NCBI GenBank assembly: GCA_947382445.1
Contig: CANCZH010000013.1
Coordinates: 1-31,953, forward strand
DNA: 31,953 nucleotides
Reading direction: 5' to 3'
From: an uncultured Clostridium sp.
Lineage (GTDB): Bacteria; Bacillota_A; Clostridia; TANB77; CAG-508
How positions within the stretch are numbered: the stretch's first letter is position 1; each line of letters starts with the position of its first letter. Below, piece by piece: positions 17,503 to 27,463 of this stretch. Below the pieces are notes generated by a model. It made no database searches, was not told the DNA's origin, and saw only the letters and a list, made by a program, of their open reading frames with translations. Made by a program: the position numbers and the translations under genes.

Positions 17503-20500
17503 ATGACAGAAGAGAAAATAATAGAAATAATAGATAGTTACCAAACAAGAAAAATACTATCAATGGAAGAAATATGGAATATAGGAATATTCATTCAAAT
17601 AGCAACAATTCAGACAATTGCAGACATAAGCAAAAAAATATATTATTCACAAATACAAAAATACAAAGTTGAAAACATATTTGAAAGATTAATAGAATCA
17701 AAACCAAACAAAGAAATGATATTCCAAAAGAAAATAAAAAACAAAAAGAATCTAAAAATAGAAGATTTAAACTATTCATTTATTGAATACATGCTATACA
17801 AACTAAGAAGAATAGGGAAAAAAGGAATTCCATATATAGAAGTTTTAGAAAAACAAGTAAATAAACTAGGAATAAAAAGTGATGAAGTAGTAAAAAAAGA
17901 ACATCTATATGTAGCAACACTTAAAATACAAATGGGAACATGTATAACAAGTATAAGAAAAATAAACAGGATTAATTTCCAAAAAATATTTGAAAAAACA
18001 AATAAGACAGAAGAATTACTAAATGAAGACCCAAGTGGAATATTTAAAAACATGACAGATGACACAAAAGAAATGTATAGACAAAAAATAAAAGAACTAT
18101 CAAATAAAATGCAAATATCGGAAATATATATAACAGAAGAAATTTTGAAATTAGCAAATGAATATAAAGAATCAGAAGAAATAGAAAAAAGAAAAAAATC
18201 ACATGTTGGATATTATTTAATTGATGATGGAATTATTGATTTAAAAGAAAAACTTTTAGAAAAAACAATAAAAAGACACTCAAAAGAATCAAGACAAAAA
18301 CTATATATATTGATAAGTATATTAACACCATTAATATTAGACTTTTTAATAGTTTTTAATTTGAAAACAAATAATTTATTAAAAATACTAGTAGCAATAA
18401 TTTTCTATGTGCCAATATATGAAATATCAATAAAAATAATAAATTATCTATTAGGAAAAATTGTAAAACCTAAAAAAATTCCTAAAATGAACTTAGAAAA
18501 TGGAATTGGAATAGAAAATAAAACAATGGTAGTAATACCAACAATACTAGGAACAGAAGAAAAAATAAAAGAAATGATTGAAAAAATTGAAATATATCAT
18601 TTAGCAAACCAAGATGAAAATTTATATTTCACACTATTAGGAGATTGCACAACATCTGAAAAAGAAGTGGAAAACATAGATGAACAATTAATAAAATGTG
18701 GAAAAAAAGAAATAGAAAAATTAAATCAAAAATACAACGTATGCAATAAATTTAACTTCTTATACAGAAAAAGAAGATGGAATCAAGGAGAAGAACAATA
18801 TTTAGGTTGGGAAAGAAAAAGAGGATTATTACTACAATTCAATGATGTACTATTAAAACAGAAACAAAAAGATTTTATTTGCAATACATTAGAAAACTTT
18901 GATGAAGAAATAAAATATGTAGTAACACTAGATGCAGATACAAATTTAATTTTAGATTCTGCACAAAAAATGATAGGTGCTATGTCACATATATTAAATA
19001 GACCACAAATATACAATGGAAGAGTAATAGATGGATATGGAATAATGCAACCTAGAATAGGAATATTACTCGAAGATTCACAAAAGACAATGTTTACAAA
19101 AATATTTTCAAGCAATCCAGGAGTGGACTTTTATACAAATGCAATATCAGATATATATCAAGACTGTTTCAAAGAGGGAATATTCACAGGAAAAGGAATA
19201 TATGACCTACGCACATATCAATATTTAATAAAAGATAAATTACCAGAAAACAAAATACTAAGCCATGATTTATTAGAAGGAAACTATTTAAGATGTGGAC
19301 TATTATCAGATGTAGTTTTGTTAGACACATTTCCTTGTAAATATCTATCATATGTAGAAAGAGAAAATAGATGGATAAGAGGAGACTGGCAAATAGCCTC
19401 ATGGCTAGAAAAAACAGTAGATAAAAGAAAAAATCCAATAAACACAATAAGTAAATTCAAAATATTTGATAATTTAAGAAGAAGTGTTCTACCAATATCA
19501 CAAATAATACTATTACTAATATCAATGAAAGAAAATATATTTTTTCTAAATCTCTTAATAATAATATCAATATTTATAACTAGTATTTTAGAAACTATAA
19601 ACAAAGTAATATTCAAAAAAAGCATAACAGAAGAAAAAATTTATGCAGACAAAAAATTTCATAGAAATATTTCAGGAATAAGAGGAAGTCTTTTACGATG
19701 TGTATTAGAATTAAGTTTTTTACCAACAGTGGCATTAAATTCTGGAAAAGCAATTGTAAAAACATTATACAGGTTAAAGAAAAAGAAAAAATTATTAGAA
19801 TGGAAAACATCTGAATTCGTAGACAAAAATTGTGAAAATAATTTAGAGTACTATTGCAAAAAAATGCTATTCAATATCCTAATTGGAATAGTAATATTTG
19901 GATTATTAAATCCATTTGCAATGGTAATAGGAACACTATGGATTTTAGCACCATATGTGGCATGGAAAATTAGCCAAGATATCAAAAAAGAAACAAATAT
20001 ATCAAAAGAAAACAAACAATATTTAGCAGAAATAGCAAGAAAAACATGGAATTACTTTAATGACTCATTTAAAGAAGAAAATAATTATTTAGTACCAGAT
20101 AACTATCAATTAGGAAGAAAAAATAAATTTGTAAATAGAACTTCATCAACAAATATTGGATTAGAAATATTATCAATAATATCAGCTTATGACTTAAAAT
20201 TTATAGGATTAGAAGAAGCAAAAGAAAAAATCAATAAATTAATAGATACAATTATAAAACTAGACAAATGGAATGGACATTTATACAATTGGTACAATAT
20301 AAAAAACTTAGCACCACTAAAACCAGAATATGTATCAACAGTAGATAGTGGAAATTTTGTAGGATATTTATATGTATTAAAAAATTTTTTACTAAATAAA
20401 GATAAAGAAAACCCAAATATACAAAAAATAGATGAACTAATTCAAAATACAGACTTTAAAACATTATATAATCCAAATAATCGTCTATTTTCAATTGGAT

Positions 20501-23500
20501 TTGATGTAGAAAATAACAAACTTACAGACTCATATTATGACTTTTTAGCATCAGAAGCAAGACAGACAAGCTTTGTATCAATAGCAAAAAAAGATATAAA
20601 ATACAAACATTGGACAAATTTAAGCAGAACTTTAACATCAATGGATGGATACAAAGGACTAATATCATGGTCAGGAACAGCATTTGAATATTTAATGCCA
20701 AACTTAATAATGGAAATTCCAGAAGGAAGCTTAATAGATGAATCATGTAAATTTGCTAGAATAAGTCAAATAGAATATAGCAAAAGAAATAATATTCCAT
20801 GGGGAATATCAGAATCAGCATATTCACTAAAAGACTTGCAAAGTAACTATCAATACAAAGCATTTGGAGTACCAACACTTGGGTTAAAAAGAGGATTAGA
20901 TGAAGAACTAGTAGTATCACCATACAGCACATTTTTATTTTTAGAATATGACATAGATGAAGCAATTAAAAATCTAAAAGAGCTAGAAAAAATGAACATG
21001 AAAGGTGAATATGGATTTTTTGAATCAATAGATTTTACAAAAGAACGTCTAAATCAAGGAAAGAAATACGAGCCAGTAAAAACATATATGGCACATCATC
21101 AAGGATTAATTTTAAATTCAATAAACAATATTGTTAATAAAAATATACTAAAAAGAAGATTTATGAGCAATCCAGAAATAAAATCTGTTGAAATTTTATT
21201 AAATGAAAGAATGCCAGAAACGGTAGTACTTTCAAAAGAAAAGGGAAATAAATTGACAAAAGGAAAATATATAAACAAATATGATGATAAAGAGATCATC
21301 TATAAAAATGAAAATAAATTTAAACGAGTAAATGCAATATCAAGTGATAACTACACAAGCATAATAGATACAAATGGTAGAGGATATAGCAAATACAATA
21401 ATATACAAATAAATAGAAACAGAAATAGATTAGATGACAAAGAAGGAATCGGATTTTTTATTAAAAATATAAGAAACAAAAAAACATGGAGCACATTTGA
21501 AAGTGATGAAGTAAAATTCACACAATACAAAGAAGAATTTATAAAAAAAGCAGAAAATATAGAAACACAAATGAAAATATTTTTAGTTCCAGATAAATCA
21601 GCAGAAATTAGACAACTAACAATAAAAAATAAAGGAATACTAAAAGAAGAACTAGAAGTATATGGATATTTAGAACCAGTATTATCAGACGTAAGACAAG
21701 ATATTGCACATCCATCATATAATAACATGTTTCTAAAATTTGAATATGAAAATCATATCATAATAGCTTCAAGAAAGATAAATGATAAAACAATATATTT
21801 AGGAGTAAAATTACTAAACAATAACAGCCAAGAAATTGAAATAGAACTAGAAAAGGAAAAATTTTGGGGAAGAAACAATAAATATCCAAAATCAGTAATA
21901 GAATCTAGTAATTTTACGAATGAAATTAGAGAAACAGTTGAGCCAATCATAGCACTAAGAACAAAATTAGAAATTGAAGCAAAAGAAAGTGAAAAAATAA
22001 ATTTATTAATATATACAGCAGAAAGTAAAGAAGAACTAATAAAAAATATTGAAGAAACAGGAAATGACAATATAGAGCAAATATTAGAATTAGCACAAGC
22101 CAAAAGTGAAGAAGAAATAAAATTCCTAGGATTAAATGGAGAGAAAATAGAAAACAATCAAAAAATATTAGGACATATACTAGAAAAAGACATACCAAAA
22201 AATATAGATATAGAATACAAAATAGAAGATGTATGGAAATTTGGCATATCAGGCGACTATCCAATAATATTAGTAGAACTAAAAAATGTAGAAGAAATGT
22301 ATGTAGTAGATGAATTACTAGAAACAATTGAATTTTTCAATGTAAAAAATATAAGGATAGATTTATGCATTTTAAATAATGAAAATACAAGTTATGAAAC
22401 ATTTGTAAAAGATGAAATAAATGAAAGTATAAAAAATCATAGGCTAGAATATTTAAAAAATAATCAAATATTTGTACTAAATAAAAGTGAGTTAACAAAA
22501 GCAGACATAAAATTAATAAGAGCAATTGCTCAAGTCACAATCAACGGACAAATAGGAGGAATAAGAAATAACCTAGATGAAATAGAAAAAACAGAAGAAA
22601 GAAAATTTGAAAAACAATATATAGAACAAAGCACAAATGAAAAGGTTGAAAAGGAAGAAACAATATTTGAAAATGAATATGGTGGATTTAAAAACAATGA
22701 ATATATAATAAATGTAGAAAAAGATAATAATCCACCAAGAAGTTGGAGTAATATAATAGCAAATCCTAAAATGGGAACAGTTACTACTGAAAACTTTGGA
22801 GGATACACATGGATTAACAATTGTAGATTAAATAGAATTACAACATGGGAAAATGATGCAATACAAGACTTCCAAACAGAAACGATTATAATAAAAGAAA
22901 ACGACAAAAAAGAATACTGGAAATTAGGAAGTGACTCAAATAAAAACTCATACCAAGTAAAATATGGATTAGGATATAGTAAATATATACAAATAAACAA
23001 TGATATAGTTCAAGAAAACCATGTATTTGTTCCTATAAATGGGCAAGTAAAAATAAATCATATAACATTAAAAAATAGACTACCACAAAAAAGAATATTA
23101 ACACTATACTATGCACTAAACTTGAGCATGGGTGAAGATAGAGTTAAAAACCTTGGAAAAATAAAAATAGAAAGAAAAAACAATTTTATAACATGCGAAA
23201 ATATTTGTAAAAGCGAGTTTAATGAAAAAATAGAAATAACATCAAGTGTGCCTATAAAATCATATACAAATATAAAAAATGAATTCTTTGACGAAAATAT
23301 GAATCCAATAGGGGTAAACAAAAAAAGTTTAATACCACAAGGAAATATATCAGTGGGAAATGTAGTTATAATTGAGATTCCAATTGAACTAGATGAATAC
23401 GAAAGAAAAAGTATTAACTTAATTTTAGGAAAAGAAGTACAAAAATATTTTGAAGAACCAGAAGTAGAAAAAGCCATTTGTGAAGTAGAACAATATTGGA

Positions 23501-24993
23501 ATGAAAAAACAGGAATTATAAAAGTTAAAACGCCATCAGAAAAAATAAACCTATATATGAATACTTGGTTAGTATATCAAACCTTAACAAGTAGAATGTA
23601 TGGAAAAACAGGATTTTACCAATCTGGTGGAGCAACAGGATATAGAGACCAATTACAAGACTCAATGGCAATGAAATGGATAGATATAGGAATACTAGAA
23701 AAACAAATAAAAATAGCTGCAAAACATCAATTTAAAGAAGGAGATGTAATGCATTGGTGGCATGAGCAAAATCAAAGTGGAATAAGAACCAAAATATCAG
23801 ACGATTTACTATGGCTACCATATTGTGTATTAGAATATATAGAATTTACAGAAAATATGGATATTTTAGATGAAGAAGTAGAATTTGTATATGGAATAAA
23901 CTTGGATGGAGAAAAAGAAAAATACGATAGATATCAATATACAGAAGAAAAAGAAACAATATATGAACACTGCATGAAAGCAATATACAAATCATTAGAC
24001 TTTGGAGAAAATGGGTTCCCTAAAATAGGAACAGGAGACTGGAATGATGGATTTAATATGTTAGGACACAAAGGGAAAGGAGAAAGTGTTTGGCTTGGAT
24101 TCTTCTTATACGACATTTTAAACAGATGGGATAGAATATTAGAATACAAAGGAAAAGAAAAAGAAAGAGCTGAGTTTGAAAAGATAAAAAATGAACTAAA
24201 AAAATCATTAAATCAAAATGGATGGGATGGAAGCTGGTACAAAAGAGCTATAAATGATGATGGAATAGTACTAGGTTCTAGTAATAGTAAAGAATGTAAA
24301 ATAGATAGTATAGCGCAAAGTTGGGCAGTAATTTCAGAAGCGGGAAATAATGATAAAAAATACATGGCACTAGAATCATCCAAAAAATATTTAATAGATG
24401 AAGAAAATGGAATAATAAAATTACTAACACCAGGATTTAAAGATGGAGAAATAAACCCAGGATATATTAAAAAATACCCATATGGAGTAAGAGAAAATGG
24501 AGGGCAATATACGCATGCAAGTATATGGCTAATAATGGCATTTGCAAAAATGGGATTTTTAGAAGAAGCAGTAAAATATTTAGAAATGATAAATCCAATT
24601 AGCCATACAGAAACAAAAGACAAAACAATGAAATACAAAATAGAACCATATGTTTTACCAGGAGATGTATACAGCAATAAATCAATGAATGGAAGAGGAG
24701 GATGGAGCTGGTATACAGGTTCTAGTGGATGGTATTATAAAGCATGTTTAGAAAATATTTTAGGACTAACAAAAAAAGGAGAAAAACTATACTTGCCAAA
24801 TAAAATACCTGAAATTTGGGAACATTACGAAATCCAATATAGATACAAAAGCAATTTATATAATATAAAAATAACTAGAAAATCAAATGAACAAGAAGAA
24901 AAAGAAATAAAAATAAATGGAGAAATGATACAAAATGATTATATAATTTTAAAAGATGAAAACAAAATTGAAAATATTGAAATAAAATTGTAA
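17503..24993 (+). CDS. cyclic beta-1,2-glucan synthase-like protein (GT84 - glucoamylase-like - GH94)
   Basis: A 2496-residue ORF, or about 2626 with the displaced 5' end. Domains in order: soluble N-terminal part; helices at about 267-320; GT84 glucosyltransferase at about 335-650 with D477-A-D479 and the RWIRGDWQ motif (R623-Q630); helices at about 658-705 and 787-823; a glucoamylase-like domain at about 1000-1215 (YYDFLASEARQTSF, SWSGTAFEYLMP, IPWGISESAY, MAHHQGL); and GH94-type beta-sandwich and (alpha/alpha)6-barrel regions from about 1300 to the end, with TGDWNDG (D2179, D2182) and SWYTGSSGWYYKA. In proteobacterial ChvB/NdvB/Cgs the GT84 part elongates and cyclises beta-1,2-glucan from UDP-glucose and the GH94 part trims it by phosphorolysis. 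Product and export route here are unproven. The ORF start at 17503 is the first ATG after the frameshift, has no ribosome-binding site, and is probably not the true start. Confidence 0.88.
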   Translation: MTEEKIIEIIDSYQTRKILSMEEIWNIGIFIQIATIQTIADISKKIYYSQIQKYKVENIFERLIESKPNKEMIFQKKIKNKKNLKIEDLNYSFIEYMLYKLRRIGKKGIPYIEVLEKQVNKLGIKSDEVVKKEHLYVATLKIQMGTCITSIRKINRINFQKIFEKTNKTEELLNEDPSGIFKNMTDDTKEMYRQKIKELSNKMQISEIYITEEILKLANEYKESEEIEKRKKSHVGYYLIDDGIIDLKEKLLEKTIKRHSKESRQKLYILISILTPLILDFLIVFNLKTNNLLKILVAIIFYVPIYEISIKIINYLLGKIVKPKKIPKMNLENGIGIENKTMVVIPTILGTEEKIKEMIEKIEIYHLANQDENLYFTLLGDCTTSEKEVENIDEQLIKCGKKEIEKLNQKYNVCNKFNFLYRKRRWNQGEEQYLGWERKRGLLLQFNDVLLKQKQKDFICNTLENFDEEIKYVVTLDADTNLILDSAQKMIGAMSHILNRPQIYNGRVIDGYGIMQPRIGILLEDSQKTMFTKIFSSNPGVDFYTNAISDIYQDCFKEGIFTGKGIYDLRTYQYLIKDKLPENKILSHDLLEGNYLRCGLLSDVVLLDTFPCKYLSYVERENRWIRGDWQIASWLEKTVDKRKNPINTISKFKIFDNLRRSVLPISQIILLLISMKENIFFLNLLIIISIFITSILETINKVIFKKSITEEKIYADKKFHRNISGIRGSLLRCVLELSFLPTVALNSGKAIVKTLYRLKKKKKLLEWKTSEFVDKNCENNLEYYCKKMLFNILIGIVIFGLLNPFAMVIGTLWILAPYVAWKISQDIKKETNISKENKQYLAEIARKTWNYFNDSFKEENNYLVPDNYQLGRKNKFVNRTSSTNIGLEILSIISAYDLKFIGLEEAKEKINKLIDTIIKLDKWNGHLYNWYNIKNLAPLKPEYVSTVDSGNFVGYLYVLKNFLLNKDKENPNIQKIDELIQNTDFKTLYNPNNRLFSIGFDVENNKLTDSYYDFLASEARQTSFVSIAKKDIKYKHWTNLSRTLTSMDGYKGLISWSGTAFEYLMPNLIMEIPEGSLIDESCKFARISQIEYSKRNNIPWGISESAYSLKDLQSNYQYKAFGVPTLGLKRGLDEELVVSPYSTFLFLEYDIDEAIKNLKELEKMNMKGEYGFFESIDFTKERLNQGKKYEPVKTYMAHHQGLILNSINNIVNKNILKRRFMSNPEIKSVEILLNERMPETVVLSKEKGNKLTKGKYINKYDDKEIIYKNENKFKRVNAISSDNYTSIIDTNGRGYSKYNNIQINRNRNRLDDKEGIGFFIKNIRNKKTWSTFESDEVKFTQYKEEFIKKAENIETQMKIFLVPDKSAEIRQLTIKNKGILKEELEVYGYLEPVLSDVRQDIAHPSYNNMFLKFEYENHIIIASRKINDKTIYLGVKLLNNNSQEIEIELEKEKFWGRNNKYPKSVIESSNFTNEIRETVEPIIALRTKLEIEAKESEKINLLIYTAESKEELIKNIEETGNDNIEQILELAQAKSEEEIKFLGLNGEKIENNQKILGHILEKDIPKNIDIEYKIEDVWKFGISGDYPIILVELKNVEEMYVVDELLETIEFFNVKNIRIDLCILNNENTSYETFVKDEINESIKNHRLEYLKNNQIFVLNKSELTKADIKLIRAIAQVTINGQIGGIRNNLDEIEKTEERKFEKQYIEQSTNEKVEKEETIFENEYGGFKNNEYIINVEKDNNPPRSWSNIIANPKMGTVTTENFGGYTWINNCRLNRITTWENDAIQDFQTETIIIKENDKKEYWKLGSDSNKNSYQVKYGLGYSKYIQINNDIVQENHVFVPINGQVKINHITLKNRLPQKRILTLYYALNLSMGEDRVKNLGKIKIERKNNFITCENICKSEFNEKIEITSSVPIKSYTNIKNEFFDENMNPIGVNKKSLIPQGNISVGNVVIIEIPIELDEYERKSINLILGKEVQKYFEEPEVEKAICEVEQYWNEKTGIIKVKTPSEKINLYMNTWLVYQTLTSRMYGKTGFYQSGGATGYRDQLQDSMAMKWIDIGILEKQIKIAAKHQFKEGDVMHWWHEQNQSGIRTKISDDLLWLPYCVLEYIEFTENMDILDEEVEFVYGINLDGEKEKYDRYQYTEEKETIYEHCMKAIYKSLDFGENGFPKIGTGDWNDGFNMLGHKGKGESVWLGFFLYDILNRWDRILEYKGKEKERAEFEKIKNELKKSLNQNGWDGSWYKRAINDDGIVLGSSNSKECKIDSIAQSWAVISEAGNNDKKYMALESSKKYLIDEENGIIKLLTPGFKDGEINPGYIKKYPYGVRENGGQYTHASIWLIMAFAKMGFLEEAVKYLEMINPISHTETKDKTMKYKIEPYVLPGDVYSNKSMNGRGGWSWYTGSSGWYYKACLENILGLTKKGEKLYLPNKIPEIWEHYEIQYRYKSNLYNIKITRKSNEQEEKEIKINGEMIQNDYIILKDENKIENIEIKL

Positions 24994-25010
24994 AAAAAAT
25001 GAAAAAAAAC

Positions 25011-25039
25011 TTGTACAAATAAAATGTTTGTGATATAAA
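25011..25039 (+). promoter_or_regulatory. sigma-A type promoter for the response regulator gene
   Basis: TTGTAC (25011-25016) and TATAAA (25034-25039) are 17 bases apart, starting 18 bases after the glucan synthase stop. The leader would be about 30 bases. No terminator hairpin is visible between the two genes, so read-through from upstream is possible. Confidence 0.55.
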
Positions 25040-25076
25040 TGAAAATATAATATAAGTAACGGAAAGGAGCATCTTT

Positions 25077-25826
25077 GTGGAAGAGGTAGATATTGGAAAA
25101 GATTTTAATCGTAAAACTATTCTTGTAGTTGATGATGAAGAAAGTATAGTAGATTTATTGGTGTATCATTTACAAAAAGAGGGGTATGACACATTACAAG
25201 CATATGATGGAGCTTCTGCAGTAGAGATAGCTTTAAAAGAAAAACCAGATTTAATATTACTAGATGTAATGTTACCAAAAATGGACGGAATTAGTGTATG
25301 TAAAAGAATAAGATATTCTTTAAATGTACCAATATTAATGATATCTGCTAAAGATACAGAACTAGATAAAGTAGTTGGACTAGAAATGGGAGCAGATGAT
25401 TATATAACAAAACCATTCCAACACAGAGAAGTAATGGCAAGAATAAAAGCAAACTTGCGTAAAGCAGAACTAGTAACACAAGCAGAATTAAAAACAGAAA
25501 ATACAGAAGTTGAAGACAACATTATAACAGTTGGAGACTTAACACTAGACCTTAAAAAAGTAGAAGCACGAGTTAAAGGAGAAATAGTAGATTTAACAAT
25601 AAAAGAATTCGAAGTATTAAAATATTTAGCAGCACAACCAGGAGAAGTAGTAACAAGAGAAATGTTACTAAAGAAAGTTTGGGGATATGACGACTATGTA
25701 GGAGCTATACGTACAGTAGATGTAACAGTAAATAGAATAAGAGACAAAATAGAAAAAGACAAAGCAAATCCAAAAATCCTAATAACAAAAAGAGGAGTAG
25801 GATACTACGTAGTAGGAAATAAATAA
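25077..25826 (+). CDS. OmpR/PhoB-family response regulator (WalR/PhoP-like)
   Basis: A 249-residue two-domain regulator. The receiver domain (about 13-130) shows the acidic pair D19-D20, phospho-acceptor D63 in LILLDVMLP, a Ser in place of the more common Thr in the ISAKD motif, and the conserved Lys in ITKPF. The C-terminal winged helix (about 150-247) shows LTIKEFEVLKYLA, TREMLLKKVWGYD, RTVDVTVNRIRDKIE and RGVGYYV, all typical of OmpR/PhoB DNA-binding domains. It resembles WalR and PhoP of Gram-positives, but the walHIJ genes are absent, so no symbol is given. The GTG start is supported by AAAGGAG seven bases upstream. The cognate kinase gene follows. Confidence 0.93.
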   Translation: MEEVDIGKDFNRKTILVVDDEESIVDLLVYHLQKEGYDTLQAYDGASAVEIALKEKPDLILLDVMLPKMDGISVCKRIRYSLNVPILMISAKDTELDKVVGLEMGADDYITKPFQHREVMARIKANLRKAELVTQAELKTENTEVEDNIITVGDLTLDLKKVEARVKGEIVDLTIKEFEVLKYLAAQPGEVVTREMLLKKVWGYDDYVGAIRTVDVTVNRIRDKIEKDKANPKILITKRGVGYYVVGNK

Positions 25827-25838
25827 TAAATATAACAT

Positions 25839-25897
25839 TAAAAGAGTGTCAATTTGAAATGAACCACATTTAGTTTACTTCAATTGGCACTCTTTTA
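25839..25897 (+). terminator. hairpin between response regulator and kinase genes
   Basis: TAAAAGAGTGTCAATT (25839-25854) pairs with AATTGGCACTCTTTTA (25882-25897) over 16 positions with one G-U, and pairing extends further inward with a bulge. The T stretch is inside the stem end, and A-rich rather than T-rich sequence follows, so it may be an attenuator or a 3'-stabilising hairpin rather than a full terminator. Confidence 0.6.
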
Positions 25898-25925
25898 AAA
25901 ATATATTACATCTCAGTTACAACAC

Positions 25926-25953
25926 TTGAATAATAATTAAATAATGATATAAT
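25926..25953 (+). promoter_or_regulatory. internal promoter for the sensor kinase gene
   Basis: TTGAAT (25926-25931) and a perfect TATAAT (25948-25953) are 16 bases apart. The leader would be about 25 bases. ACACTTG occurs both at the -35 region (25922-25928) and 40 bases later near the start site (25962-25968). Confidence 0.6.
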
Positions 25954-25982
25954 ATGTGCAAACACTTGCGTAGGAGTGGAAG

Positions 25983-27446
25983 ATGTTAAAAAGTGTACAA
26001 ATAAAAATAGTTTTGATATTTATGATTTTAGGAATACTAATGCTAGGAATTCAGGGTATACTATTCCATGCACAACTACAAGATATATCAAAAGAAATTA
26101 TAAACAACCCATCATTAGAACAAATGATACAAACACAAGTAAAACAAGCACAATTTATAACAATACTATTAATATGTTCATTCACAATAATATCAATATT
26201 AGTAGGAATATTTGTAGCAAAAGTAATAATAGGACCAATAGCAAGATTAACCAAGAGTGCAGAACAGGTGGCAAAAGGTGGACAATACCAAGTAAAATAC
26301 CTAAATGATGGAAAAAATAAAACAGAAGTTGATGAATTAACAAAAGCATTTGGAATGATGCATGATGAACTAAATGAAAATCTAAAAGAAGTATCAAGAC
26401 AAAAAAAACAAATAGAAACTATCCTATTACACATGAGCGATGGAATACTTGCATTCAATATAAATGGAGAAGTAATACACAAAAATAGAGCTGCAGAAGA
26501 GTTATTTGGATTAACTGGAAATGAAACAACATTTAATGAAATTTTCAGTAAAATAGATGATGAAATTAATTTAGAAAAAATAATATACTTAGAAAACTGG
26601 ACATCAACACAAGCAAAAGTAATAGTTGGAGAGAAAACACTAAGCCTATTTTTTGCACCATTTACAGATGAAGCAGAAAGACCAGGAGGAGCAATAGTTG
26701 TTATTCAGGATATTACAGAACATGTAAAATTAGATTCAATGAGGACAGAATTTGTTGCAGATGTATCACATGAATTAAAAACGCCAATAACTTCTATTTT
26801 GGGATATGCAGACACATTACTAGAAGATGACTGTGATGAAGAAACATCAAAAAAATTTTTAAAAAGAATTTCAACACAAGCAAATAGAATGGCAGAATTA
26901 GTAACAGACTTATTAACATTATCAAGATATGATGCAGACATGATAAATAACAGACAAGAAGAATTTGATTTAGGTGAACTAGTAAAAACAATATATGACA
27001 GCTTAACATTTGAAATAGAAAAGAAAAATCAAAAAGCAGAATGTTTTGTAACAGCAGATGTACCACACGTTGTAGCAGATAAAGCAGGAATTGAAAGAGT
27101 AATAACAAATATATTAACAAATGCTATTAAATATACTCATGAAAATGGAGAAATAAAAATATATGTTGGATTTGTTTATAACGATGCATATATAAAAGTA
27201 ATAGATACAGGAATAGGAATACCAGAAGAAGATATAGAAAAAGTATTTGAAAGATTTTATAGAGTGGACAAAGCACGTACAAGAGAAATGGGTGGAACTG
27301 GTTTAGGACTATCTATTGCAAAAGAAATACTAGAAAAAAATAATTCAAAAATAAATATAAAAAGTGAATTAGGAAAAGGAACAGAAGTTGTAATAAGAAT
27401 TCCAACGAAAAGATACGAAGAAAATAAGGATGTTAAAAAAACTTAA
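25983..27446 (+). CDS. HAMP-PAS sensor histidine kinase (WalK/PhoR-like)
   Basis: A 487-residue membrane kinase. Two transmembrane helices (about 8-28 and 57-80) bracket an extracytoplasmic loop of only about 28 residues, much shorter than in WalK. HAMP follows (about 80-132, IIGPIARLTKSAEQVAKG), then PAS (about 140-240, MSDGILAFNINGEVIHKN), HisKA with H263 in VSHELKTPITSILGYAD, and the HATPase domain with N box (NILTNAIKYTHENG), G1 (DTGIGIPEEDI), F box (FERFYRVDKAR) and G2 (GGTGLGLSI). It autophosphorylates on H263 and passes phosphate to the upstream regulator. The short loop suggests sensing through the membrane or the PAS domain rather than a large ligand-binding domain. GGAG six bases before the ATG fixes the start. 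Confidence 0.93.
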   Translation: MLKSVQIKIVLIFMILGILMLGIQGILFHAQLQDISKEIINNPSLEQMIQTQVKQAQFITILLICSFTIISILVGIFVAKVIIGPIARLTKSAEQVAKGGQYQVKYLNDGKNKTEVDELTKAFGMMHDELNENLKEVSRQKKQIETILLHMSDGILAFNINGEVIHKNRAAEELFGLTGNETTFNEIFSKIDDEINLEKIIYLENWTSTQAKVIVGEKTLSLFFAPFTDEAERPGGAIVVIQDITEHVKLDSMRTEFVADVSHELKTPITSILGYADTLLEDDCDEETSKKFLKRISTQANRMAELVTDLLTLSRYDADMINNRQEEFDLGELVKTIYDSLTFEIEKKNQKAECFVTADVPHVVADKAGIERVITNILTNAIKYTHENGEIKIYVGFVYNDAYIKVIDTGIGIPEEDIEKVFERFYRVDKARTREMGGTGLGLSIAKEILEKNNSKINIKSELGKGTEVVIRIPTKRYEENKDVKKT

Positions 27447-27463
27447 AAAGGAATGGTGAAAAA

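Noticed and set aside
25976..26308. 110-codon plus-strand ORF overlapping the kinase start
   Set aside because: Asn/Thr/Lys-rich product in a frame shifted against a kinase with full domain structure; a shadow ORF.
25077..27446. Assignment of the two-component pair as walR-walK
   Set aside because: No yycH/yycI/yycJ-like genes nearby, a very short sensor loop, and a split arrangement; a PhoP-PhoR or other assignment is equally possible.
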